This document shows positions 1 through 7,400 of a DNA stretch of 7,893 bases, in pieces; positions within the stretch are counted from its first letter, which is position 1; the number at the start of each line of letters is the position of its first letter. Made by a program: the position numbers and the translations under genes. The notes under the pieces are model-generated. The model was given only the letters and a program-made list of their open reading frames with translations, was not told where the DNA came from and searched no databases. Source of the DNA: Candidatus Aphodoplasma excrementigallinarum (GTDB lineage Bacteria > Bacillota > Clostridia > UBA1381 > UMGS1253); NCBI GenBank assembly GCA_018713805.1, contig DVOF01000220.1, positions 1-7,893 of the forward strand, given 5' to 3'.

Positions 1-12
1 GTTTTTGAGATT

Positions 13-68
13 ATATACGATAAGCTTCTGTTTTCTCCTGTTTTTTATCTATTTCATATATCGTATAT
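13..68. repeat. 10-bp inverted repeat in A/T-rich gene-free DNA
   Basis: ATATACGATA (13-22) and its exact reverse complement TATCGTATAT (59-68) are separated by 36 bases in an A/T-rich stretch. Nothing in bases 1-125 codes for a recognisable protein. The repeat could be paired operator half-sites for a gene beyond the left edge, or a chance match, which is fairly likely in such A/T-rich sequence. A CTCCT (35-39) between the arms reads AGGAG on the minus strand, but no start codon follows at a usable distance. Confidence 0.35.
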
Positions 69-69
69 T

Positions 70-98
70 TTTATATTAAAATTCTATTACACATACAA
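70..98 (-). promoter_or_regulatory. candidate leftward sigma-A promoter
   Basis: Read on the minus strand, TTGTAT (98-93) and TATAAA (75-70) are separated by 17 bases, an acceptable -35/-10 pair. It would fire leftward out of the window, just past the terminator that ends the blaR1-like gene. The inverted repeat at 13-68 would then overlap its start site and leader. The A/T richness makes false promoter matches common here, and no downstream gene is visible to support it. Confidence 0.25.
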
Positions 99-125
99 GA
101 TATAGTGGTTTATGAAATTTGGCAT

Positions 126-164
126 AAAACAGGCCCGCCCCGCGGCGCGGGAAGGGCCTGTTTT
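126..164 (-). terminator. intrinsic terminator after the blaR1-like gene (bidirectional in form)
   Basis: AAAACAGGCCC (126-136) pairs perfectly with GGGCCTGTTTT (154-164). Inside it, CCCGC/GCGGG (139-143 and 147-151) forms a second stem around a GGC loop. A short T run follows on either strand. It lies about 30 bases past the stop codon of the leftward M56 gene, so it is placed to end that transcript. The symmetry means it could also stop transcription entering from the left. Confidence 0.85.
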
Positions 165-194
165 GTAGGATATATTGGGTTTTTGAGGAAGTGA

Positions 195-2087
195 TCAGTA
201 CGTATATACGTCGATGTCGGCGATATCGCCCTGCGTCTCTGCCGTACTTACAACGACGCGGTATCGATGCCCAGCGTCGATCTCGCCGGGGGTATAGTAG
301 TAACGGTGGCCGCTTGCCAGGTTCGGCATCCAGTCGACTGCCGTATTGGCCGTATCGTCCCATATCGCAACATTGATAGTTGGCATGGCGTCCGTCACCT
401 CTTTGATGTCAATGGCAAGCGTCTGCCCGGCAGCGACCAAAATCCCATTGCCGAGCGCGACGCCCTGCCCGCCGTCAATATCTTGGTTGACCTGCACTCT
501 GCCGCTCCACGTTTCGTCTATTTTTGTCTCATTGGTATAGCGTGTCAGCTTTTTTAGGCCGATTGTGCCGGCCTCCACGCCCGATACGCCTCCCATCTCA
601 TTGGGGACATTCACATATAAAGTAGATTCCATGATTGGCGCAAATTCCTCCGCGGGCGTAACCTCTTCAAAAACATAAACGCCCTGGTCAATCAGCGCGC
701 TGATAAAGGCAGTGTGGTCGTACGCGCCATATCTGGGGTCGGGCTGATAGGTCAGCTCGAATGCGATCTGCTTGCTTACCAGTTCGTTAAGGATGGGGTC
801 GTCCTGATACTGCGCGGCTTCGCCCAAAAACGCATACGAAACCGTCCGGCCCGCTACGTCGGCGGTTTTCACCTGCGCGCCCCAGAGGTCTGCCGCCTTG
901 CTTTTCCAGCCGATCTGCACCTGATAGACTGGCTCGGTGCGGTTGAGATTGGTGACCTTTTTTGCGTCCTGGTCGATGTAGGGCTTAGAAATCACCGAAA
1001 CGGAAGGTGACGGGTTGTCAGGCGAGGGCAGCCCCAGCGTATTTGCTATGTTTTCTTCCATACTTTTTGATATATTATAGTAAGTGTAAAGTCCGCCGTT
1101 TTTGTCTGTCAGCGTCGTATCCTGTGCTAACACAAACGTGGACAGGCAGAAAACGGATACCATCATCACGGCGGCTAACAGTGACGCGAGGATGGTCCTT
1201 CTTGCCTTTCTCGGTGTATTCATGTGTAAAAACCTCCTTTTCAATTGCTTTGCGCTGTCGCTGAACCCCAGCGCCAGCGCAGGCGTCCGGCAGCTTGCCA
1301 CATGGAGGATCATCTGGCTGTAACGCAGCTTTTCCGCCGGCGCCATGGCCTTGGTGACGGCCTCGTCGCAGGCGTACTCGCACGCTTCGCCGATGGTACG
1401 TTCCATCCAGTAGGCCGCGGGGTTGAACCAATGGAGCGCGCGCACGAGCGCCACGGCGGCCTTATACCAGATGTCGCGCCGCCGCCTGTGAACGCCCTCG
1501 TGGCGCAAAATCAGCTCCAGTTCGTCCTCTGCCATGTCAATGTCCGGCAAAATCAGTTTTTGCTTAAAAAACCCGGTCAATACGGGCGAAACGACGCGGG
1601 ACGTGAGATAGACCTCCATCCCGCCGCGCACAAAGACGGGCTCCCGGTCTATGGTGCGGCGCAAAAACCGTACATAGCCGGCGGCCGTAACCAGCAGGGA
1701 TGCCGCAACGCCTGTCAGATAAATCAGCAGCAAAAGCGCCCCGATATCCGGGAGCGGAACCGTCGCCGTTTCTGCGATGGCGTACGGGTTTGCGGCAAAT
1801 GTAGCGGCGGTATCCGCATTGGCGCCCCCGCCTGGTTCCGCCTCGGGAGCCGGTACGGATAACTGCGTAATTTGCTGCGGCGCGGTTAGCTCGGCCTTCA
1901 TTTGGGAAAGGGCGGGAACCTCCGGCCGCACGCCGCACAGGAACAGTGCGAGTACGGGCAGCCATACGTAGTAGTACCACGTCCCGCCGAACCGGGACAC
2001 GAGCCGCTTCTTGCCCGCTATGAGTACAAGTGCGGCCGCCGTCCCCGACAGGGAGGCAGTCAAAAGCGCACTCAGAAATGCGTTCAT
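195..2087 (-). CDS. M56-family (BlaR1/MecR1-like) membrane metalloprotease sensor without a penicillin-binding domain
   Basis: This 630-residue protein has the BlaR1/MecR1 layout. Hydrophobic segments lie at about 4-24, 38-53, 113-138 and 299-320. A cytoplasmic zinc-protease domain carries HEGVH (196-200; H196, E197, H200), with E237 in the EYACDE stretch as the likely third zinc ligand. The M56 hallmarks SPVLTGFFKQKLILP (167-181) and FNPAAYWM (221-228) are also present. Known BlaR1 proteins sense an outside ligand and trigger inactivation of their BlaI partner. Here the outer region (about 322-630) shows no SxxK/SxN/KTG transpeptidase motifs and looks like a different, beta-rich domain of unknown ligand. 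The first extracytoplasmic loop (about 54-112) is long and rich in Pro and Ala. The start codon overlaps the repressor's stop codon (ATGA, 2084-2087), and GGGGGAG lies about 5 bases upstream of it. The two genes are therefore translationally coupled. Family assignment is firm; the signal is unknown. Confidence 0.9.
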   Translation of the reverse strand: MNAFLSALLTASLSGTAAALVLIAGKKRLVSRFGGTWYYYVWLPVLALFLCGVRPEVPALSQMKAELTAPQQITQLSVPAPEAEPGGGANADTAATFAANPYAIAETATVPLPDIGALLLLIYLTGVAASLLVTAAGYVRFLRRTIDREPVFVRGGMEVYLTSRVVSPVLTGFFKQKLILPDIDMAEDELELILRHEGVHRRRRDIWYKAAVALVRALHWFNPAAYWMERTIGEACEYACDEAVTKAMAPAEKLRYSQMILHVASCRTPALALGFSDSAKQLKRRFLHMNTPRKARRTILASLLAAVMMVSVFCLSTFVLAQDTTLTDKNGGLYTYYNISKSMEENIANTLGLPSPDNPSPSVSVISKPYIDQDAKKVTNLNRTEPVYQVQIGWKSKAADLWGAQVKTADVAGRTVSYAFLGEAAQYQDDPILNELVSKQIAFELTYQPDPRYGAYDHTAFISALIDQGVYVFEEVTPAEEFAPIMESTLYVNVPNEMGGVSGVEAGTIGLKKLTRYTNETKIDETWSGRVQVNQDIDGGQGVALGNGILVAAGQTLAIDIKEVTDAMPTINVAIWDDTANTAVDWMPNLASGHRYYYTPGEIDAGHRYRVVVSTAETQGDIADIDVYTY

Positions 2088-2458
2088 TTTTTCTCCCCCA
2101 TCCTCTCAATCAGGTCCTGCAGCATGGCAATGTCTTCCCCTGTCAGCCCCCTGTCCTCAAAAAGTGCGGACAGCAGGCTTTTTGCAGAGCCCTTATGCAC
2201 CGTTTCGACAAAGTCGCGCGTCTGTGCCTTTTTGTACGCCTCCTCGCTGATAACGGGGGCGTACTGGTGCGAATGGGACCTGCCCACCTTTTCCGACTTG
2301 ACGAGGCCTTTATCAATCAGCCGCCCGGCAAGCGTAATGATCGTCGTGAGCTTTTTGTCCGGGAGCTGTGCCGCAATTTCCTTTGAGGTCACGCTGCCGT
2401 CTGCGTTCCAAAGGATTTGCATGATCTCCATTTCGGCCTCTGTGATGTGAGAAATCAT
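2084..2458 (-). CDS. BlaI/MecI/CopY-family winged-helix repressor
   Basis: This 124-residue protein has the normal length and arrangement of BlaI-type repressors: an N-terminal winged helix-turn-helix (about 5-70) and a C-terminal helical dimerisation part (about 75-124). The start ITEAEMEIMQILW (5-17) and the recognition-helix region TTIITLAGRLIDKGLV (38-53) are typical. These proteins bind their own promoter as dimers and are inactivated when a partner M56 sensor is activated. Here the partner gene is immediately downstream with a 4-base overlap. The start is supported by AGAGGTG (2470-2464), 5 bases before ATG. The Asn-Phe bond cleaved in staphylococcal BlaI is not obvious: by my own rough alignment the equivalent lies near A88-L89. 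An inverted repeat over its promoter (2469-2518) is the likely target. The genes it controls beyond itself are unknown. Confidence 0.92.
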   Translation of the reverse strand: MISHITEAEMEIMQILWNADGSVTSKEIAAQLPDKKLTTIITLAGRLIDKGLVKSEKVGRSHSHQYAPVISEEAYKKAQTRDFVETVHKGSAKSLLSALFEDRGLTGEDIAMLQDLIERMGEKK

Positions 2459-2468
2459 GTGATCACCT

Positions 2469-2518
2469 CTTTCGCTTCTACATCTCGTTTTTTATTCTAC
2501 AACACATAGAAACGAAAG
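2469..2518. promoter_or_regulatory. candidate BlaI operator: 12-bp imperfect inverted repeat with repeated TGTAGAA half-sites
   Basis: CTTTCGCTTCTA (2469-2480) and the reverse complement of TAGAAACGAAAG (2507-2518) match at 11 of 12 positions. A second, compact palindrome, TTCTACAACACATAGAA (2495-2511), shares the right arm. On the minus strand TGTAGAA occurs at 2501-2495 and again at 2482-2476, 19 bases apart. BlaI/MecI-type repressors are known to bind TACA/TGTA-containing dyads over their own promoters. Here the compact palindrome fills the -35/-10 spacer and -10 box of the repressor's promoter, and the second half-site lies in the early leader. Repression by occlusion is the natural reading; binding is inferred. 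Confidence 0.6.
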
Positions 2519-2522
2519 TCAA
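2494..2522 (-). promoter_or_regulatory. sigma-A promoter of the repressor/protease operon
   Basis: On the minus strand TTGACT (2522-2517) and TAGAAT (2499-2494) are spaced by exactly 17 bases, each one base from consensus. The predicted start of transcription, near 2487, gives a short leader before ATG at 2458. The box overlaps the palindromic candidate operator, as expected for an autoregulated BlaI operon. Confidence 0.75.
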
Positions 2523-2552
2523 CCATTTTTTAAAATTTCTTTTTCCCAGCTC

Positions 2553-2581
2553 TTGCGGTTTGCGTCCGCTTCCGATATAAT
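2553..2581 (+). promoter_or_regulatory. sigma-A promoter of the rightward operon
   Basis: TTGCGG (2553-2558) and a perfect TATAAT (2576-2581) are separated by 17 bases. An A/T-rich tract (about 2525-2545) lies upstream and could act as an UP element. The predicted start near 2588 leaves a leader of about 29 bases before the ATG at 2617. Its -35 box is 35 bases from the nearest edge of the candidate BlaI operator, so direct occlusion by that site is not expected. Confidence 0.75.
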
Positions 2582-2616
2582 GGATGAAACAGGGAATTTA
2601 ACTGGGGGGGAGCATA

Positions 2617-3732
2617 ATGACAAACCGGCAGCGCGCATTGGCTGTTTTAAACTATGAACCGTACGACGCCCTTCCGGTCGTCCACTTTGGCTTTTGGGAC
2701 GAAACGGTGGAAAAGTGGGAGGCCGAGGGTCACATTGATCATCAAACGGCGCAGGACGTATACGACGGGAGCGAAAACCAGACGAAAATCGCCTCCATGC
2801 TGGGGTTTGACTTTGGGTGGGGGAATTGCTTTTGCCCCGACATGGATATCATGCCGCGCTTTCCGCGCGAGGTGGTGGAGCAGCGGCCGGACGGGACGCG
2901 CGTCGTGCGCAACGGCTACGGCGTTTTGGAGCTGGAAAAGCCGGGCGTCGTGTCCATTCCGGCCGAGGTGGGGCATACGCTGACCGACCGCGCCTCGTGG
3001 GAGAAGGAGTTTTTGCCGCGCCTGCAATACAGTGAAGCGCGTATCGACCGCGATGCGCTTGCCGCGGTGCCGCCGCCGGAGGAGCGGGACGTCCCGATCG
3101 GGCTTGGCGGTATGACGCTGTTCGGGCGTATCCGCGACTGGATGGGCGTAGAGGGCATCAGCTATTTATATGCGGACGACGAGGAGCTGTATAAAGAAAT
3201 CATTGACACCTTCGCCGGTTTGCAATACCGTTGTCTGGAAACGGTGCTGGCCTCCGGCACGGTGTTCGACTACGCGCACTTCTGGGAGGACATTTGCTTC
3301 AAAAACGGGCCGCTCGTCGTGCCGTCTGTGTTCGACGAGCTGGTCGGGCCGCACTATAAGCGGATAACCAGTCTGTGCCGCGCGCACGGGATTACGCTCG
3401 TGTCGCTCGACTGCGACGGATGGATTGACGCGCTGATTCCGACGTGGATTCACAACGGGGTCAATACCATGTTCCCGATCGAGGTCGGGACGTGGAACGC
3501 CTCCATTGCGCCGTGGCGCGAACAGTACGGGCGGGAAATCCGCGGCGTAGGCGGCATGAACAAAACGGTGTTTACGCGCGACTATGCGGCAATTGATGCG
3601 GAAATCGAGCGTCTGCGCCCGCTGGTCGAGCTGGGCGGATACCTGCCGTGCCCCGACCACAGGATTGCGCCGGACGCAAAGTGGGAAAATGTACAATATT
3701 ATTGTGAGAAAATGCACAAAGTGTTTGGATAG
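2617..3732 (+). CDS. uroporphyrinogen decarboxylase (URO-D) superfamily protein, MtaA/CmuA-like, not HemE
   Basis: This 371-residue soluble protein has the URO-D/cobamide-methyltransferase fold signature. It opens with MTNRQRALAVLNYEPYDALP and has a central FWEDICFKNGPLVVPSVFDELVGP stretch (given here in part by its ends, about residues 223-246). It ends with GGYLPCPDH (340-348). The heme-pathway enzyme's MRQAGR active-site motif is absent, so it is unlikely to make coproporphyrinogen. In related methyltransferases an HxC...Cys set binds zinc to activate a thiol. Here C266 (in DCDG) and C345 (in PCPDH) sit at about the right places, but the His is not conserved, so metal binding is only possible. 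Such paralogues are abundant in Clostridia and mostly uncharacterised. No corrinoid protein or partner methyltransferase is present in the window. The start is preceded by a G-rich Shine-Dalgarno ending GGGGGAG four bases before ATG. It is the first gene of the rightward operon; substrate unknown. Confidence 0.88.
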   Translation: MTNRQRALAVLNYEPYDALPVVHFGFWDETVEKWEAEGHIDHQTAQDVYDGSENQTKIASMLGFDFGWGNCFCPDMDIMPRFPREVVEQRPDGTRVVRNGYGVLELEKPGVVSIPAEVGHTLTDRASWEKEFLPRLQYSEARIDRDALAAVPPPEERDVPIGLGGMTLFGRIRDWMGVEGISYLYADDEELYKEIIDTFAGLQYRCLETVLASGTVFDYAHFWEDICFKNGPLVVPSVFDELVGPHYKRITSLCRAHGITLVSLDCDGWIDALIPTWIHNGVNTMFPIEVGTWNASIAPWREQYGREIRGVGGMNKTVFTRDYAAIDAEIERLRPLVELGGYLPCPDHRIAPDAKWENVQYYCEKMHKVFG

Positions 3733-3744
3733 GAGTAGACATTG
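3731..3744 (+). promoter_or_regulatory. ribosome binding site that sets a TTG start for the TraX-like gene
   Basis: AGGAG (3731-3735) overlaps the TAG stop of the preceding gene and stands 6 bases before TTG at 3742. The next in-frame ATG (3784) would remove the first 14 residues and cut into the conserved first helix, and it lacks a comparable site. The TTG start is therefore preferred. Confidence 0.75.
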
Positions 3745-4431
3745 ACAAAACAGGGATTTGGAATCAGCGCTTTTTGGTTAAAGATGATTGCGATCGCCGC
3801 CATGACGGTCGACCATATCGGCTATTTGTTTTTTCCGGGCGTAGGCTGGATGCGGATGGTGGGGCGGCTCACGTTCCCCATCATGGCGTTTCTGATTGCG
3901 GAGGGGTACCGCCACACGCATGACCTGCGCCGGTATGAAACGCGGCTGTTCGTGTTTGCGCTTATCTCCATCCTGCCGTTTTACCTCGCGTTCGGCTGGG
4001 TGGGGAACGTGTGCTTTACGCTGCTGTGCGGCCTGCTCGCGCTCGACTGTGCGGCGCGGCTGGAGCGCGCGTGGCAGAAGGCGGCGGCTGTGGCGGCATT
4101 TATGGTGCTGAGCCTGCCGTGCGACTGGGGCTTTGCCGGCGTTTTGGCGATCTATCTGTTCGGGCGCGTGGAAAATAAACGGCTCGGTGCGGCGTGCGGC
4201 GTGGCGGCGCTGCTGCTTGTCGGGAGCCTGAAGGACCAATGCCTGGCAGCCATTCTCGGGCCGGGCGTATACGCGCCAATGAGGTTTGAAATAATGTGCG
4301 CCATGCTGCTTGCCATCCCGGTGTTGATGCTGTATAATGGTAGCCGCGGGCGCAGCATGAAATACTGGTTTTATGTTTACTACCCGCTCCACCTTGCCGT
4401 GCTTGGGCTGATTGCAAGGATAACTGGATGA
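3742..4431 (+). CDS. TraX-family integral membrane protein
   Basis: This 229-residue hydrophobic protein probably has seven or so membrane segments. It carries the TraX family hallmarks: LKMIAIAAMTVDHIG (13-27, with the D24-H25 pair), GRLTFPIMAFLIAEGYRH (41-58) followed by Thr-His and an RRYETRL stretch, a DWG motif (118-120), and a C-terminal KYWFYVYYPLHLAVLGLI (197-214). F-plasmid TraX is needed for N-acetylation of F pilin. Chromosomal homologues in Firmicutes are widespread and have no established role; membrane-associated acyl transfer is an inference. No conjugation or pilin genes are nearby. It uses a TTG start 9 bases after the URO-D stop and is followed 41 bases later by lacZ, which points to cotranscription. 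Length is normal and no frame disruption is seen. Confidence 0.88.
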   Translation: MTKQGFGISAFWLKMIAIAAMTVDHIGYLFFPGVGWMRMVGRLTFPIMAFLIAEGYRHTHDLRRYETRLFVFALISILPFYLAFGWVGNVCFTLLCGLLALDCAARLERAWQKAAAVAAFMVLSLPCDWGFAGVLAIYLFGRVENKRLGAACGVAALLLVGSLKDQCLAAILGPGVYAPMRFEIMCAMLLAIPVLMLYNGSRGRSMKYWFYVYYPLHLAVLGLIARITG

Positions 4432-4443
4432 AACCGTATAAAT
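4412..4443 (+). promoter_or_regulatory. weak internal promoter candidate with a cre-like sequence before lacZ
   Basis: TTGCAA (4412-4417) and TATAAA (4437-4442) have a 19-base spacer, longer than ideal. ATGAAACCGTATAAAT (4428-4443) overlaps this -10 box and fits the Gram-positive catabolite-response consensus WTGNAANCGNWNNCAW except for one position (A instead of C). It covers the traX stop codon. A CcpA site at a beta-galactosidase gene would make sense, but a single near match is weak evidence. Confidence 0.3.
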
Positions 4444-4472
4444 TTTTATCATTGGATTAGGAGGAATGGAAT

Positions 4473-7400
4473 ATGATGAGGCAAAATTTTGCATGGCAAG
4501 ACCCGGAGATTTTACACATCAACCGGGAGGAGGCGCGCAGCTACTATATCCCGTTTGCCGGCGAGGCTGCGGCGCGCGCGGGCGTGAAGGCGCGCTCGCC
4601 GTATTATCGGCTTTTAAGCGGCAACTGGTCGTTTGTATATTATGAGCGTTACATCGACTGTGAGGCGGATATTGAGGACAAGGACTACCCGCTTGAAGAA
4701 TGCGACGTAATCCCGGTGCCGTCGGACTGGCAGATGTACGGTTACGACATCCCGCACTATGTGAATACGAATTTCCCGTATCCGGTCGACCCGCCGTACG
4801 TGCCGGCGGATAACCCGATGGGCGTGTATATGCGCGACTTTACGCTTCCCATCGGCTGGGACAAAAAGGACGTGTATGTGTTTTTTGAGGGCGTGAACTC
4901 GTGCTTCTTTTTGTACATAAACGGCAAGGAGGTCGGCTACAGCCAGGGGACGCACAACCCGTCGGAGTTCAACATCACGGAGTATCTGTGTGAGGGCATC
5001 AACCGCATTTGCGTCAAGGTGCTCAAGTGGTGCGACGGCAGCTATATGGAGGGGCAGGACTTCTACCGCCTGTCGGGCATTTTCCGCGACGTGTACCTGC
5101 TCGCGCGCGATAAGGCGCACATCCGCGACGTTTTTGTGCGGACGGATTTGGACGCGGGCTACAAAAACGCGGATATCAGCGTGGAAACAGACTATATCGG
5201 CAATGCAAACGCCGATTTGCACGTGTATGCGCCGGACGGGGGGCTTATCTACAGCGCAAAAGGCATTGGCGAAAAACATAGCTTCACTATTGAAAACGCT
5301 GTGCTGTGGAACGCGGAGCAGCCGCGCCTGTACCAGTTTGTGTTCGTGTGCGGCGGCGAATATATCTGCCAGGAGATCGGCCTGCGCAAGATTGAAGTGG
5401 CGAAAAACTGCGCATTACTTATCAACGGCGTGCCGGTCAAATTAAAGGGCGTCAACCGCCACGACACGCACCCCGAGCTGGGCCATACGACGCCGTACGA
5501 CCATATGGAGCTTGACCTTAGGCAGATGAAGCGGCACAATATCAACACCATCCGTACGTCGCACTACCCGAACACGTCGGAGTTTTTGCGCCTGTGCGAC
5601 AAGTACGGCTTTTATGTGATCGACGAGGCGGACTTGGAGTCGCACGGGTTTGCGTTCGTGTACCCGGGCTATGGATACCGGGAATATGACAGCGAGTATT
5701 GGATCAGCGAGAAGCCGGAGTGGAAGGCGGCGCACCTCGACCGTGCGGTGCGGCTTGTCGAGCGCGACAAGAACCACGCTTGCGTCATCTTCTGGTCGCT
5801 CGGCAACGAGGCGAGCTACGGCTCAAACCACGACGCGATGGCGGAGTGGATTAAGTCGCGCGACAATTCCCGCCTAATACACTATGAGCGCGCGCTCGGC
5901 GCGGGGAACCCGCCGTCCGTCGACGTGGTAAGCTCGATGTATCCGAGCTACGAGGAATTTGAAAAGGAAGGCAAAAACCGCAAAAAGGACGCGCGGCCGT
6001 ACTTCATGTGCGAGTATTCGCACGCAATGGGGCTCGGGCCGGGCGACTTGAAGCAGTATTGGGATTTGATCAATAAATATCCGCGCCTGATCGGCGGCTG
6101 CGTATGGGAGTGGGCCGACCATGCGGCGCAGGTGACCGATGAGGACGGCAACACGTTCCACGTATACGGCGGCGCGTTCGGCGAGCATCCGCACGACTAT
6201 AACTTCTGCGTTGACGGGCTGACGTTCCCGGACCGGAGCGCAAGCACGGGGCTTTTAGAGGTCAAGGCGATCTATCAGTATGTGAACATGCGCGCGCTCG
6301 ATTTGGCGAACGGGAAGATAAGCGTGCGCAATAACTACGATTTTATCTCCCTGTCGGGGCTGGACTTGTACTGGACGCTGACGCGCGACGGGAAAACCGT
6401 CGGCCAGGGCAGGCAGCCGCTCCCGGCAATCAAGCCGCACACGAGCGGCACGGTGAAGCTGGCGTATCATGTTCCGGCGGACTGCCGCTATGGGTGCTAC
6501 CTCGACCTGTCGGTGCGCACGAGTGTCGACACGCTGTGGGCAAAGGCTGGGTATGAGTGTGCGTTTTGCCAGCTCCCGCTCGACGTTGCGGCGGTGAAAA
6601 CGCCGTACGTCGGCATGAAGTCCGACGTTTGCGTAACAGAGGAGGATGAATACATCATTATCGACGGCGACGACTTCTCGTATATTTTCAACAAGCACTA
6701 CGGCTTCTTTGACAGTATCGAATACAACGGCGTCGAGATGCTTGACGACACGATGACGCTCGGCGTATGGCGTGCGCCGACGGACAACGACAGGAATATC
6801 AAAAAGCTGTGGACGCCGCAGGACAACGACGACGTTTCGACGACGTTTGAGCTTGCGTACGCGAAGACGGACGCATACGAGTCGCGCCTTGTCAGCGTGG
6901 ACGGCGACAAGACCGTGATTGAGGCGGAGGTGCGCCTTGCCTCGGCCGCGCGCCTGCCAGTGCTGAAGGCGACGGTGACATATACGGTTTACTCGAACGG
7001 CAAGATCGACGTTTCGCTCATTGGCGACGTGCCGGAGGCGTTCCCGCACCTGCCGCGGCTCGGCTTTGACATCACCATGCCGGCGGGCAGCGAAAAGGTG
7101 GCCTACTTCGGCATGGGCCCGTGTGAAAACTACGTCGACATGCACCACGCAGCGCACATGGGCTACTTTGAAACGACGGTAACGGACGAATATGTCGACT
7201 ATATCAAGCCGCAGGAGCACGGCAACCACACAAACGTCCACTATGCGGCGGTATACGATATCTTGGGGCGCGGCCTGCTGTTCGAGGGTGCGGATACGTT
7301 TGAGTTCAAGGCGTCGCACTACAGCGCGGAAGAGCTGGCCGAAAAGCAGCTCAACGTAGATTTGGAGGCCGACGAGCGGACGTTCGTGCGCATCGATTAC

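Noticed and set aside
200..211. Perfect 12-bp palindrome ACGTATATACGT
   Set aside because: It falls within the last codons of the M56 protease gene (encoding VYTY) and has no promoter nearby; coincidence is the simplest explanation.
1245..1862. Plus-strand open frame of 205 codons opposite the M56 protease gene
   Set aside because: The minus-strand gene has clear protease motifs and transmembrane segments. The opposite frame has none and no ribosome binding site.
3742..3747. TTGACA resembling a -35 box
   Set aside because: It is the start codon and next codon of the TraX-like gene, and no -10 box follows at 16-18 bases.
3778..4494. Minus-strand open frame of 238 codons across the TraX-like gene
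   Set aside because: It lies over a gene with clear family motifs and reads as Arg/His/Pro-rich shadow sequence.
6828..6848. Tandem GACGACGTTT repeat (11-base period) in lacZ
   Set aside because: It encodes an ordinary Asp/Thr-rich stretch in an intact frame and is not repeated elsewhere.
6255..7319. Long minus-strand open frame (354 codons) opposite lacZ
   Set aside because: It is antisense to the conserved C-terminal part of LacZ, is rich in Arg, Val and His as expected from reading G+C-rich codons backwards, and has no recognisable domain.
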